From Streptomyces sp. NBC_00078 (lineage in GTDB: Bacteria; Actinomycetota; Actinomycetes; Streptomycetales; Streptomycetaceae), in contig NZ_JAPELX010000001.1 in NCBI RefSeq assembly GCF_026343335.1, positions 3,100,001 through 3,164,000 on the forward strand: a stretch of DNA of 64,000 bases, written 5' to 3'. Of this stretch, positions 8,955 to 18,191 are shown piece after piece; position 1 is the stretch's first letter, and the number at the start of each line of letters is the position of its first letter. The translations under genes were made by a program, and so were the position numbers. The notes under the pieces were generated by a model. That model ran no database searches. It had not been told where the DNA came from and saw only the letters and a list, made by a program, of their open reading frames with translations.

Positions 8955-11534
8955 GTGCCCGGTGAGAATCTGACCCGCGACGAGGCCCGGGAGCGGGCCG
9001 CCCTGCTGTCCGTCGACGGTTACGACGTGTCCCTCGACCTGCGTACGGCGGTGGGGGACGTGGCCGAGGAGGGGCGGCGCACCTTCCGCTCGGTGACCAC
9101 GATCCGGTTCCGCAGCAACGAGGCGGGCGCCTCCACCTTCGCCGACCTGATCGCGCCGAGTGTGACGGCCGTCTCACTCAACGGCCGGGACCTCGACCCG
9201 GGCGCGGTCTTCGACGGTTCGCGGATCCTCCTGGAGGACCTCGCCGCGGAGAACGAGCTGGTCGTCGACGCCCAGTGCGCCTACTCCCGCACCGGTGAGG
9301 GCATGCACCGCTTCGTCGACCCGGAGGACGGCGAGGTGTATCTGTACACCCAGTACGAGCCGGCCGACTCCCGCCGGGTCTTCGCGAACTTCGAGCAGCC
9401 GGACCTCAAGGCCCCGTTCCGCTTCGAGGTGCGGGCACCGGAGGGCTGGACGGTCTGGAGCAACGGGGCGGCTGAACTGGCGGACGGTGTCTGGAAGTTC
9501 GCGGAGACCAAGCCGATCTCGACGTACATCACGTGCGTGACGGCCGGTCCGTACCACTACGTGACGGACTCCTACGAGCGGACCTTCGAGGACGGCTCGC
9601 GGCTGGAGATCCCCCTCGGCGCCCTGTGCCGCAAGGGCCTGGCCCCCTACTTCGACTCGGACGACGTCTTCCTCGTCACCAAGCAGGGCCTGGACTTCTT
9701 CCACGACCACTTCGACTACCCGTACCCCTTCGGGAAGTACGACCAGGCGTTCGTCCCCGAGTACAACCTCGGCGCGATGGAGAACCCCGGACTGGTCACC
9801 TTCCGCGAGGAGTTCATCTTCCGGGGCAAGGTCACGCGGGCCTCGTACGAGGGGCGGGCCAACGTCATCCTGCACGAGATGGCGCACATGTGGTTCGGCG
9901 ACCTGGTCACCATGGAGTGGTGGGACGACCTGTGGCTGAAGGAGTCCTTCGCGGACTTCATGGGCGCGTTCGCGCTGGTCGGCGCGACCCGCTTCACCGA
10001 CGGCTGGATCACCTTCGCCAACCGCCGCAAGGCCTGGGCGTACCGCGCCGACCAGCTCCCCTCCACCCATCCGATCACCGCCGACATCCGCGACCTGCAG
10101 GACGCGAAGCTCAACTTCGACGGCATCACCTACGCCAAGGGCGCCTCCGTACTGAAGCAGTTGGTGGCGTACGTCGGTCAGGACGCGTTCCTGGAGGGCG
10201 CGCGGCGCTACTTCAAGCGGCACGCGTACGGCAACACCCGCCTCGGTGACCTGCTGTCGGCCCTGGAGGAGACCAGCGGCCGGGACCTGGCGACGTGGGC
10301 GCGCGGCTGGCTGCAGACGGCGGGCGTCAACTCCCTCAGCCCGCATGTGCTGTTGGACGCGGACGGCCGGGTCGACGAGCTGGCGGTGGTGCAGGAGGCG
10401 GTCGAGTCGCACCCCGAACTGCGGCCGCACCGCGTGGCGGTGGGCCTGTACCGGCGTACGGCCGAGGGCGGCCTGGAGCGGTACGCGCGTGCCGAGGCGG
10501 ACGTCGAGGGGCCGCGTACGGTCGTGGCGGAGCTGGCCGGCGCTCCGGCGCCCGAGCTGGTGCTGGTCAACGACGACGACCTCACGTACTGCAAGATCCG
10601 CTTCGATGACACCTCGCTGGCCGCCCTGCGTGAGCACCTCGGTGAGATGACCGACCCGCTGGCCCGCGCCCTGTGCTGGTCGGCGCTGTGGAACCTGACC
10701 CGGGACGCGCTGCTGCCCGCGGCCGGCTTCGTCGACCTGGTGACCCGGTTCGCGCACCGCGAGTCCGACATCGGCGTCCTGCAGATGCTGCACGCGTGGG
10801 CGAACTCGGCGCTGGTCAACTACGCGGCGCCCGCCTGGCGGCCGACGGGCGAGCGGCTGCTGGCCCAGACCGCGCTGCGGGATCTGCGGGCGGCCGAGCC
10901 GGGCAGCGAGCACCAGCTGGCCTGGGCCCGTTTCCTCGCCTCGGTGGCGTCGGCGCCGGCCGATCTGGCGCTGCTGCGCGGCCTGTTGGACGGCACCGAG
11001 AAGGTCGACGGACTGGAGGTCGACCAGGAGCTGCGCTGGGCGTTTCTGGAGCCGCTGACGGCGCACGGAGTCGCGGACGAGTCGGCGCTGGCGGCCGAAC
11101 TGGCCCGCGACGACACGGCCTCCGGCAAGCGCCACCAGGTCCGCTGCCTGGCCGCCCGCCCCTCGGAGGCGGTGAAGGCGCAGGCCTGGGCGCAGGTGGT
11201 GGAGTCGGACGCGCTGTCCAACGCCCTGGTGGAGGCCACGATCGCGGGCTTCGCGCAGCCTTCGCAGCGGGAGCTGACCGCGCCGTACGTCTCGAAGTAC
11301 TTCGCGGTGATCGAGCGGGTCTGGCAGGAGCGGTCGATCCAGATCGGGATGGACGTGGTCCGGGGCCTGTTCCCGGCCCATCCGGCCGAGCGGGACGCAC
11401 AGCCGACGCTGGACGCGGCGGACGCCTGGCTCGCGGCCCACGAGGACGCGGCGCCGGCGCTGCGGAGGCTGGTGCTGGAGTCGCGTGACGACCTGGCGCG
11501 GGCGCTGCGGGCCCAGGCTTTGGCCAACGGTTGA
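8955..11534 (+). CDS. pepN: Aminopeptidase N (M1 zinc metallopeptidase), first copy
   Basis: An 859-residue cytoplasmic M1 aminopeptidase that removes N-terminal residues from peptides. The exopeptidase motif GAMEN is near residue 273 and the zinc site HEMAHMWFGD near 306, with the third ligand Glu about 19 residues later (LKESFADF). A long ERAP1-like C-terminal helical region follows. GTG 8955 was chosen because AGGGAG lies 8 bases upstream and the protein then starts like the second copy (PGENLTRDEA). A second M1 gene of exactly the same predicted length lies at 21458-24037. Confidence 0.95.
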   Translation: MPGENLTRDEARERAALLSVDGYDVSLDLRTAVGDVAEEGRRTFRSVTTIRFRSNEAGASTFADLIAPSVTAVSLNGRDLDPGAVFDGSRILLEDLAAENELVVDAQCAYSRTGEGMHRFVDPEDGEVYLYTQYEPADSRRVFANFEQPDLKAPFRFEVRAPEGWTVWSNGAAELADGVWKFAETKPISTYITCVTAGPYHYVTDSYERTFEDGSRLEIPLGALCRKGLAPYFDSDDVFLVTKQGLDFFHDHFDYPYPFGKYDQAFVPEYNLGAMENPGLVTFREEFIFRGKVTRASYEGRANVILHEMAHMWFGDLVTMEWWDDLWLKESFADFMGAFALVGATRFTDGWITFANRRKAWAYRADQLPSTHPITADIRDLQDAKLNFDGITYAKGASVLKQLVAYVGQDAFLEGARRYFKRHAYGNTRLGDLLSALEETSGRDLATWARGWLQTAGVNSLSPHVLLDADGRVDELAVVQEAVESHPELRPHRVAVGLYRRTAEGGLERYARAEADVEGPRTVVAELAGAPAPELVLVNDDDLTYCKIRFDDTSLAALREHLGEMTDPLARALCWSALWNLTRDALLPAAGFVDLVTRFAHRESDIGVLQMLHAWANSALVNYAAPAWRPTGERLLAQTALRDLRAAEPGSEHQLAWARFLASVASAPADLALLRGLLDGTEKVDGLEVDQELRWAFLEPLTAHGVADESALAAELARDDTASGKRHQVRCLAARPSEAVKAQAWAQVVESDALSNALVEATIAGFAQPSQRELTAPYVSKYFAVIERVWQERSIQIGMDVVRGLFPAHPAERDAQPTLDAADAWLAAHEDAAPALRRLVLESRDDLARALRAQALANG

Positions 11535-11575
11535 TCCGCCCGTGACCGTTACGGAATCCGGTCAATAACACCCGT

Positions 11576-11610
11576 AACCCCTGGTCCAACCCGAACGGAC
11601 CAGGGGTTTT
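11576..11610 (+). terminator. Rho-independent terminator after pepN
   Basis: AACCCCTGGTCC (11576-11587) pairs perfectly with GGACCAGGGGTT (11597-11608) around a 9-base loop and is followed by TTTT counting from the stem end. It lies 42 bases after the pepN stop. Confidence 0.9.
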
Positions 11611-11721
11611 CCGTGCCCTATCGGCATCCGAACATCCGTCCTTTAGTGCCCCCTTGTCCGCATTTGTCGACGAGCGTGTAACAGCGGTTAAAGAGCGGGC
11701 CGGGCGCGGAAAACCCCCGGC

Positions 11722-12768
11722 ATGAACCACAACACGCCGCTCCCCCCGGCTTCCCCCCGCCCCCTCCGTCACCTCTCCGAGGTGCACCGCCGCGTCCTGA
11801 CGACGGCTCAGCTCCGCTCGCACGGCGTCTCGTCCGCGGAGATGACCGAGCAGTGCCGCGCCGGCGGCCCCTGGCAGCAGATCCTTCCGGGCGTCTTCCT
11901 CCTCCACCCGGGCCCGCCGACCAGCGAGGAGCGGCTGCACACGGTGCTGATGTACGCGGCGCGCGAGTCGAACGCCGGGGTGCCGGCCCAACCGGACGCG
12001 GACGACCCCCACCGCGCGGTCTACCCGGAGGCGATGATCACGGGGCTGGCGGCCCTGAACCTGCACGGCTTCACATCCGCTCCCCCGCTGCTGTCGCTGG
12101 ACAAGATCGACGTCCTGGTTCCCCGGCTGCGCCGACTGCGCTCGACGGGCTGCGCACGGATCGTCCGCACGCCGGCGCTGCCGACTCCCCAGCAGGTGAC
12201 GGGAGTTCCGGTCGCTCCGGTGCCGCGGGCCCTGGCCGACGCGGTCTCCGAACTGGCGGACGCGGGCGCGGTGCGCCGGCTGCTGACGGAGGCGGTGCGC
12301 GGCGGCCACTGCGAACCGGCGTCGGTGGTACGGGCGTTGAACCAGGCGAAGCTGCTCAGCCGGCCGCACGTGGTGGACGCGGTGGACTCGCTGCTGGCCG
12401 AGGGCCGCGCGATCGCCGAGAACCGCCTGTACCGGATGGTCCGCGAGCACGGCCTGCCCGACCCGGTCTGGAACGTGGACCTCCGCCTCCCGGGCGGCCC
12501 CCACCTCGGCGGCCTGGACGCGTACTGGCCCGAGCAGGCGGTGGCGGTGGAGCTGGACACGCGGGCCCCCCGCCAGGACGAGGACGCGATGTGGTCGGAG
12601 TACGCCCGCAAGCGGGAGACCTTGGAGCGGCTGGGCATCACCGTCGTGTACGTCACCCCGAAGAAGCTCCGCGACTCGACGGAGCAGCAGGCCACGGTCA
12701 TCCGTACGGCGCTCATGGCGTCCGGCGACCGCGAACCCGCCGCGTATGTCGTGGTGCTGCCCCGGTAG
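11722..12768 (+). CDS. AbiEi-like winged-helix protein with DUF559-like C-terminus
   Basis: A 348-residue protein. The N-terminal part (about residues 20-75: VLTTAQLRSHGVSSAEM ... GPWQQILPGVFLLHPG) looks like the winged-helix domain of AbiEi-type antitoxins. The C-terminal part (about 225-320: NVDLRLPGGPHLGGLDAYWP ... VAVELDTR) resembles the restriction-endonuclease-like DUF559 fold. Such solitary two-domain proteins are common in actinobacteria without a partner toxin, and no AbiEii-like gene is adjacent here. An antitoxin role is therefore doubtful. A clean terminator follows. Confidence 0.7.
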   Translation: MNHNTPLPPASPRPLRHLSEVHRRVLTTAQLRSHGVSSAEMTEQCRAGGPWQQILPGVFLLHPGPPTSEERLHTVLMYAARESNAGVPAQPDADDPHRAVYPEAMITGLAALNLHGFTSAPPLLSLDKIDVLVPRLRRLRSTGCARIVRTPALPTPQQVTGVPVAPVPRALADAVSELADAGAVRRLLTEAVRGGHCEPASVVRALNQAKLLSRPHVVDAVDSLLAEGRAIAENRLYRMVREHGLPDPVWNVDLRLPGGPHLGGLDAYWPEQAVAVELDTRAPRQDEDAMWSEYARKRETLERLGITVVYVTPKKLRDSTEQQATVIRTALMASGDREPAAYVVVLPR

Positions 12769-12799
12769 TGACGGACCGGGGCCGGCATCAGGAGGGGAG

Positions 12800-12836
12800 A
12801 GGAGGGGCCGCCGGGCCTGCACCGGCGGCCCCTCCT
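12800..12836 (+). terminator. Hairpin terminator, 15-bp stem
   Basis: AGGAGGGGCCGCCGG (12800-12814) pairs perfectly with CCGGCGGCCCCTCCT (12822-12836) around a 7-base loop, 32 bases after the AbiEi-like gene. There is no T run, as is usual in Streptomyces. Confidence 0.8.
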
Positions 12837-12975
12837 CGTGCGCCCGGGTCCGGCCGGGAGGCCTCCCGTCAGAAGGGACCGGGCCGCCGGGCCGGGTCGG
12901 GACGGAAGCGGAGGAGCCGCCGGGGTCCGGGGCCCGCGGCGGAGCCGTCGGCTCCTCACCGGACCTCGTCCGGCC

Positions 12976-13060
12976 TCAGCTGCCGCAGAACCCCTCCTTG
13001 ATCACGTCCTTGCTGTTGTCCGCCCAGCCGTTGATGCGCCGCGAGCCGGTCGAGCCGGTT
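12976..13060 (-). pseudogene. Possible C-terminal remnant of a lost gene
   Basis: On the minus strand, just past the stop of the metallophosphoesterase, another frame reads GSRRINGWADNSKDVIKEG and then FCGS before a TGA at 12976-12978. Its composition (Asn, Lys, Ile, Trp, one Cys) looks like real protein rather than shadow translation. It has no start and runs in frame -1 relative to the neighbouring gene. It may be a leftover of a deleted secreted protein or the original, frameshifted end of the metallophosphoesterase. Confidence 0.35.
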
Positions 13061-14827
13061 TCAGGCCTTCTTCAGCACCAGTTCCGTGTTGCGGTCGTTC
13101 GCGTCGCCGCCGAGCGAGGTGCTGGCGCCCGGGGCGTTGTACGACAGCTCGCGGTAGAGCGCCGCGAGGCCCGTCTGGGTGAGGTCGGAGAAGTCCGTGC
13201 GGTGCGGGGCCGAGGACTCGACGAGCGTCGTGAACAGGGAGATCGTGCCGTCCTTGTTGTCCGTCAGCTCGATGACCCGGGCGAGCTGGGGGTAGTCCAC
13301 GTGCGACGCGGTGGAGATCTCCCAGAAGGAGCGGCCGCCGGAGGCCGCGTGCGGGGTGATGTCGTTGCGGTGGATGTGGCCGTTCACCCAGGCGAGGACG
13401 TTGCGGTGGGCGCCGAGGGTCGCGATGACCTCCTGGCCGTTGTGCCGCCGCTCGTTCGGGCGGGCCGGGTCCACGTGGTTCGTGTTCGTCATGGTCTTGC
13501 TGGTGTGGTGGCTGAAGACGACGACGTACGAGTCCTTGTTGTCCCGCAGCTGCTTGTCCAGCCACTTCAACTGGGCCGTACCGATGGAGCCTTCGTAGTG
13601 CCCGCCCGGGTCGGTGGTGTCGAGGCTGATGCCGACGACGTCCTCGGCGATCCGGAAGGTGTAGTACTGGGTGCCCGCCGCGAGGTTGGCACTGGAGTAG
13701 CCGTGCCCGACCGGGCCCACACCGCGGTACGCCGGGTCGAGGTGGGCCTTGAGGTACTCGGCCGGGGTGTACGGGGCACGCTTCTCGTCCGCGCTGACCG
13801 AGCGCATGTCACGGCTGTGCGCCTTCAGCATGTCCCGGAAGGCGGTGCCCTTGGGGTCGTTGCCGTTCTTGATGTGGTTCTGGAGCTTCGTCGCCTCGGA
13901 CGCGGACAGGGACATCAGCTTCCTGCCGCCGACCGCGTACTCGGCGAGCCAGGAGTCGCCGTGGCCGTAGCAGCCGAGCGGCATGGCGTCGTGGTTGCCG
14001 ACCGTGGAGTACCAGGGCAGGTTCAGGCCGGGGCTCTGGACCTCGCGGATCGCGGCGGCCAGGAAGCCCTGCAGATGCGGGAAGCCGAGCTGCTTGTCGC
14101 CGTCGCGGACGCTGGAGTCGGGCTGCCAGTACGTCTTGAGGCCGCTGTTCTGGACACCCTCGTAGTGCCGCGGGTCACCGGAGTTGGGGGTGATACGGCC
14201 GCCGCTCATGATCTTCAGGAACCAGTCGAGCTCGGACTTGGCGTTGTTGTCCGTGTTGTCGCCTGTGGTCATCGCGAAGTGCAGCGGGGAGCCTGTGACA
14301 GGGGCGCCGCGCAGCGCGTTGATCCGCTCGACCAGCGAGACCGCGCCCTGCACGGTGAGCGCCTCGTGCGGACGCCAGGCGTGCTTGTCGGTGGAGCGCA
14401 GGTACTCCAGGCGCATCGGGTGCTGGGCGTCGATCAGGTGCAGGTCGGTGAGCTGCACGAACGCGGCGAGCGCGGTACGGCGGCCGGCGCGGCCCGTCTT
14501 GGGCGCGGCCAGCTCGCTGCGCACGACCCGGCTCCAGCCCGGGCCGTCACCGAGGCGGCGGTAGCCGGAGCCGGTGTGCGGGGCGGCGACGGTGGCGAGG
14601 GTGGTGCCCTTGGTGTACGGGGCGAGGGGGGCGGCCGGGGCCCGGCGGGACTGCGCCACGACCCGGGTGCCCTCGGTGGTGGCGGTCGTGGCGGTGGCGG
14701 CCTGGCTTTCGGTGGGCCGCAAGGCGTAGCCGACGCCTGCGGAGACGGCCGCCGCGCCGGCGGCGGCGAGGACGGTACGGCGGTTGATCGCCGGGATGGT
14801 GGCGGCGACAGAGCGTATGCGCGACAT
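13061..14827 (-). CDS. Tat-exported metallophosphoesterase (TIGR03767 type)
   Basis: A 588-residue secreted calcineurin-like phosphoesterase. A twin-arginine signal is at the N-terminus (INRRTVLAAAGAAAVSAGVG, residues about 14-33). Metal-binding motifs appear in order: DLHLID, TTGDNTDN, VGNHDAMPLG, FSHHTSKT and NGHIHRND. The length and the internal QLTDLHLIDAQHP wording fit the actinobacterial TIGR03767 family. The substrate is unknown. It stands alone, 329 bases downstream of any gene on the same strand. Confidence 0.85.
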   Translation of the reverse strand: MSRIRSVAATIPAINRRTVLAAAGAAAVSAGVGYALRPTESQAATATTATTEGTRVVAQSRRAPAAPLAPYTKGTTLATVAAPHTGSGYRRLGDGPGWSRVVRSELAAPKTGRAGRRTALAAFVQLTDLHLIDAQHPMRLEYLRSTDKHAWRPHEALTVQGAVSLVERINALRGAPVTGSPLHFAMTTGDNTDNNAKSELDWFLKIMSGGRITPNSGDPRHYEGVQNSGLKTYWQPDSSVRDGDKQLGFPHLQGFLAAAIREVQSPGLNLPWYSTVGNHDAMPLGCYGHGDSWLAEYAVGGRKLMSLSASEATKLQNHIKNGNDPKGTAFRDMLKAHSRDMRSVSADEKRAPYTPAEYLKAHLDPAYRGVGPVGHGYSSANLAAGTQYYTFRIAEDVVGISLDTTDPGGHYEGSIGTAQLKWLDKQLRDNKDSYVVVFSHHTSKTMTNTNHVDPARPNERRHNGQEVIATLGAHRNVLAWVNGHIHRNDITPHAASGGRSFWEISTASHVDYPQLARVIELTDNKDGTISLFTTLVESSAPHRTDFSDLTQTGLAALYRELSYNAPGASTSLGGDANDRNTELVLKKA

Positions 14828-15156
14828 GGCGCGATCTCCCCGAGTACAACGCGTCGGCAGTGGTCGCGGGTCGTTTCGCTGTCGCGAACAACCCGCTCAC
14901 TCTGGATGCTTGGCATCGGGGATGACCTGTGCGTGAACGAGACGGCAACGCGCAACGCCGATCACCGTACGTCGATCTTGGGCCACCCTGCGCGTTCACG
15001 CCCGCTCGTCGGACCGCCCGGGGGTGGTCACTCAGTGTTCATTTTTCGGGGTAGGGGAGAGATTCCGCGGGGTTCGGCGAGGGCGGGCACCGAGCCGTCC
15101 GTCTTCGCCGGGCGGAAGGCGTTCACGTTCACCGCCCTGCCTTCGCCGCCCCCGCC
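14828..15156. other. Intergenic region, possible coding remnant
   Basis: This 329-base gap holds the promoter of the metallophosphoesterase. On the minus strand, from about 15140 down to 15034, an open frame without a start reads VNVNAFRPAKTDGSVPALAE before a stop. It may be another C-terminal gene remnant; no family is recognised. I see nothing else. Confidence 0.3.
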
Positions 15157-15618
15157 TCACTCGCGGGCGGCCGGTGTCACATGTCCCGACGCCGGCCGCT
15201 CCCGCCACAGCGCCAGTCCGGCGTCGACCAGTCCCACCCGGTTGAGGCCCGCCACCTCCTCCAGCGGATGCCAGGCCGCCATGTCCGTGGATCCGCCGAC
15301 CTCGGGGCGGAGTTCACCGCCGGTGATGCGCGCCTCGTAGATCAGCCGCAGACCCTGGTGGTCGACCGTGCGGCCGAAGCGGCGGGGGAAGCGGCGCCGG
15401 TTCGTGTCGACGCCCAGCAGGCCCGTCACCTCGATGTCATAGCCGGTCTCCTCGTCGACTTCCCTCCGCACGGTGTCGTAGGGGTCTTCCCCGTGTTCCA
15501 TTCCGCCGCCCGGCAGGGTCCACTCGGGGACCCCGTCCCCGTCGATCCAACGGGCCAGGAGGAGTTGCCCGTCACGGACGCACATGGCGTAGGCCGCCAC
15601 CCTCAGTTTCCTTCGCAC
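15157..15618 (-). CDS. NUDIX hydrolase
   Basis: A 153-residue NUDIX protein. The full NUDIX box is present at about residues 37-60 (GGGMEHGED, then REVDEETGY), with the metal-binding REVDEE core. It would cleave a nucleoside diphosphate linked to another moiety; the substrate is unknown. GTG 15618 gives this length, but GTG 15600 with GAAGGA upstream is an equally good start. It lies immediately after the truncated PNPOx frame on the same strand. Confidence 0.85.
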   Translation of the reverse strand: MRRKLRVAAYAMCVRDGQLLLARWIDGDGVPEWTLPGGGMEHGEDPYDTVRREVDEETGYDIEVTGLLGVDTNRRRFPRRFGRTVDHQGLRLIYEARITGGELRPEVGGSTDMAAWHPLEEVAGLNRVGLVDAGLALWRERPASGHVTPAARE

Positions 15619-15627
15619 ATACGGACG

Positions 15628-15908
15628 TTAGACCGCAGGAGAGGGATTGGCAGGCGAGTACTGGGGTGTCGACCAGCGCAGCGGGACCGCGGACGGGGTC
15701 TCGACGACTTCCGTGACACAAAAACGCACCCGTCGTGCCCCGTCCGCACCGAACTCCGTGCGCGCCTCGCCCGTCAGCTGCAGTGTCCTGCCGCTCGTCC
15801 AGTCCAGGAACAGCAGCCCCGCCCGCGGATCCGCCGCGAGGTTGCCGAGGGTGAGGAACATGGAGTTGCCCGGATAGTCCCGCCAGACGAGTTCCCGCGG
15901 TGAGGCAC
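15628..15908 (-). pseudogene. PNPOx-fold protein, 5'-truncated remnant
   Basis: About 94 residues of a pyridoxamine-5'-phosphate-oxidase-like flavin protein remain: SPRELVWRDYPGNSMFLTLG, then NLAADPRAGLLFLDW and a normal C-terminus. Upstream of Ser-Pro-Arg the homology stops and the frame enters unrelated sequence that belongs to other fragments on the opposite strand. Family members usually have about 100 more N-terminal residues. An open frame continues to 16239 but is shadow sequence. I call it a broken gene. Confidence 0.65.
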
Positions 15909-15921
15909 CGCCGGCGGCCCC

Positions 15922-16042
15922 GGCGAGCTGCCCGAGTTCGACGACCCGTCCTGGGGTCCCGCCTGGCTCGCCGCCCGCAGCTATCTGGAGCTGCTCTCGA
16001 CCGCCTCCGACCGCATCCGCGGCTGCGCCCACGACGCGTGCA
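15922..16042 (+). pseudogene. Internal fragment of a CGNR zinc-finger protein
   Basis: In frame 1 the plus strand reads LPEFDDPSWGPAWLAARSY, LELLSTASDRI, then RGCAHDAC. This looks like the region just before and into the CGNR zinc finger of ABATE/CGNR proteins, where RIRxCAHxxC begins the finger. Both ends are lost: a stop lies 7 codons upstream, and the subtilisin sequence takes over in another frame at about 16043. The family call is by memory of the motif. Confidence 0.5.
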
Positions 16043-18130
16043 TCCCCGGGCGCGAAGATCGTGTCCTCCCGCGCCTGCACCTGGAGCGGCGGCTGCACCA
16101 ACGTCGCACTCACCGAGGGCATGATCGACCTCGTGGTGAACCGCGGCGTCGACATCGTGAACATGTCGATCGGCGGCCTCCCCGCCCTCAACGACGGCAA
16201 CAACGCCCGTGCCGAGCTGTACACGCGGCTCATCGACACCTACGGCGTGCAGCTGGTGATCTCGGCCGGCAACTCCGGTCCCGGTGCCAACACCATCGGC
16301 GACCCGGGCCTGGCCGACAAGGTGATCTCCGTCGGCGCCGCCATCTCCAAGCAGACCTGGGCCGCCGACTACGGCTCGGTCGTGGAGAAGAAGTACCAGA
16401 TGATGCCCTTCTCCTCGCGCGGTCCGCGTGAGGACGGCGGCTTCACTCCCACCCTGTCCGCGCCGGGTGCCTCGATCAACACCACCCAGACCTGGCTGCC
16501 CGGCTCCCCGGTCGCCGAGGCGGGCTACTCGCTGCCGGCCGGCTACTCGATGCTGCAGGGCACGTCCATGGCGTCCCCGCAGGCCGCGGGTGCGAGCGCG
16601 CTGCTGCTGTCGGCCGCCAAGCAGAAGCACATCGCGCTGACGCCCGCCACCCTGCGCACGGCCCTCACCTCGACCGCCGGTCACATCAAGGGTGTTCAGG
16701 CCTACGAGGAGGGCGCGGGCCTCATCGACATCGTCGACGCCTGGGACGCGATCCGCGACGGCGCCACGGCACACGACGCTGTGCTCAATAACTACGCCGT
16801 GAAGGCACCGGTCGACACCGCGCTCGACCAGGCGCTGAAGCTGCCGGGCTTCGGCACCGGCCTGTACGACCGCGAGGGCGGCCTCAAGGCGGGTGACAAG
16901 AAGACGTACGACGTCACGATCACCCGGACCTCAGGCTCCGACAAGGCGGTCCGGCACGAGCTGAGCATCGAGAACAACGCCGGTGACACCTTCAGGATCG
17001 TCGGCAAGGACGAGGTGAAGCTGCCGCTGAACCAGCCGGTCACCGTCAAGGTGCGGGCGAATCCGAGGGCCGCGGGCATCAAGAGCGCGATCCTCGACGT
17101 CGACGACCCGAGGACCGAGGGCGTCGACAAGCAGATCCTCGCCACGGTCGTGGTCTCGACGCCGGTGAAGTACACCTACACGGCGTCGAGTTCGGTGCAG
17201 CGCAACAGCACGCAGTCGTACTTCGTGACCGTGCCCGAGGGCGCGAAGTCCCTTGAGGCCGCCATCGGCGGGCTGAAGGACAAGAGCCAGACCCGCTTCA
17301 TCTCGGTCCACCCCTACGGTGTCCCGGTCGAGGACACCGGCACCCCGTACTGCTACAGCAACTACCCGAACACCAACGGCTGCAAGCCCGACGTGCGTTC
17401 GTACGCGGACCCGCAGGCCGGCGTGTGGGAGATCGAGGTCGAGTCGCGCCGTACGTCGCCGCTGCTCGACAACCCCTACAAGCTGGACCTCGCCGTCTAC
17501 GGGGCGGCCTTCGACCCGGCGACCGTGACCGTGCCCGAGGCCAAGGTCGGTACCCCGGCCGCCATCTCCTGGAAGGTGACGAACAAGCTCGCCGCGCTCG
17601 ACGGCAAGCTGGTCGGCGGCCCGCTCGGCTCGTCCAAGACGGCCCGCCCGACCATCAAGGAGGGCGAGACCCGGACCACCACGGTCGAGGTGCCCGCGGG
17701 CGCCAAGTCGCTGGACGTCGCGATCGGCAATGTGTCGGACGCTTCCGCGGACCTCGATCTGGTCGTGAAGAACGCGTCCGGCACGGAGGTCGGCAGGTCC
17801 GCCGACGGCGACTCGGAGGAGGCGGTCTCCATCGCCTCGCCCGCCGCCGGTACGTACACCATCGAGGTCGCGGGCTACTCGGTCCCGTCCGGCTCCACCG
17901 CCTACGACTACCGGGACGTCTTCTTCTCCGCGTCCCTGGGCACCGTCACCGTCGACGAGTCGGTGCCGGTGAAGCTCGGAACGGGCGAGTCGGCGACCGT
18001 CTCCGGCAGCGTCACCGCCGCGGCGGCCGCCCCGGAGGGCCGTGAGTTCTTCGGCCAAATCCAGCTGGTGAACGCACGCGGCACGGCCGCGGGCACCGGC
18101 AGCGTGAAGATCGAGAAGGTCACGCCGTAG
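16043..18130 (+). pseudogene. Subtilisin-like S8 protease, 5'-truncated
   Basis: About 695 codons of a secreted S8 serine protease. Homology starts abruptly at PGAKIVSSRAC. The oxyanion Asn (SAGNSGPGANT) and the catalytic Ser (GTSMASPQAAG) are present. The signal peptide, propeptide and the domain with the catalytic Asp and His are absent. After the protease part come about 400 residues of beta-rich C-terminal repeats with a pre-peptidase-like end (GTYTIEVAGYSV). The frame could start at GTG 16061, but the product could not be exported or active. It is most likely a pseudogene. Confidence 0.75.
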
Positions 18131-18151
18131 TCGGTCAGTGACACGGCGGTG

Positions 18152-18185
18152 GGGGCGGACGTCCGTAAGGGCGCCCGCCCCTTCT
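18152..18185. terminator. Hairpin between convergent genes
   Basis: GGGGCGG (18152-18158) can pair with CCGCCCC (18175-18181), followed by TTCTT. It lies in the 61-base gap between the protease remnant and the anti-sigma gene and could end both transcripts. Confidence 0.5.
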
Positions 18186-18191
18186 TGTCCC

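Noticed and set aside
9174..11441. Long minus-strand open frame antisense to the first pepN
   Set aside because: Shadow translation of a conserved M1 peptidase; composition is biased and no motifs are seen.
11722..12768. AbiE toxin-antitoxin system
   Set aside because: Only the antitoxin-like N-terminal domain is present; no AbiEii nucleotidyltransferase gene lies next to it.
10816..12822. Long minus-strand open frame across the pepN end and AbiEi-like gene
   Set aside because: It spans a terminator and two well-supported genes on the other strand and has no recognisable domain.
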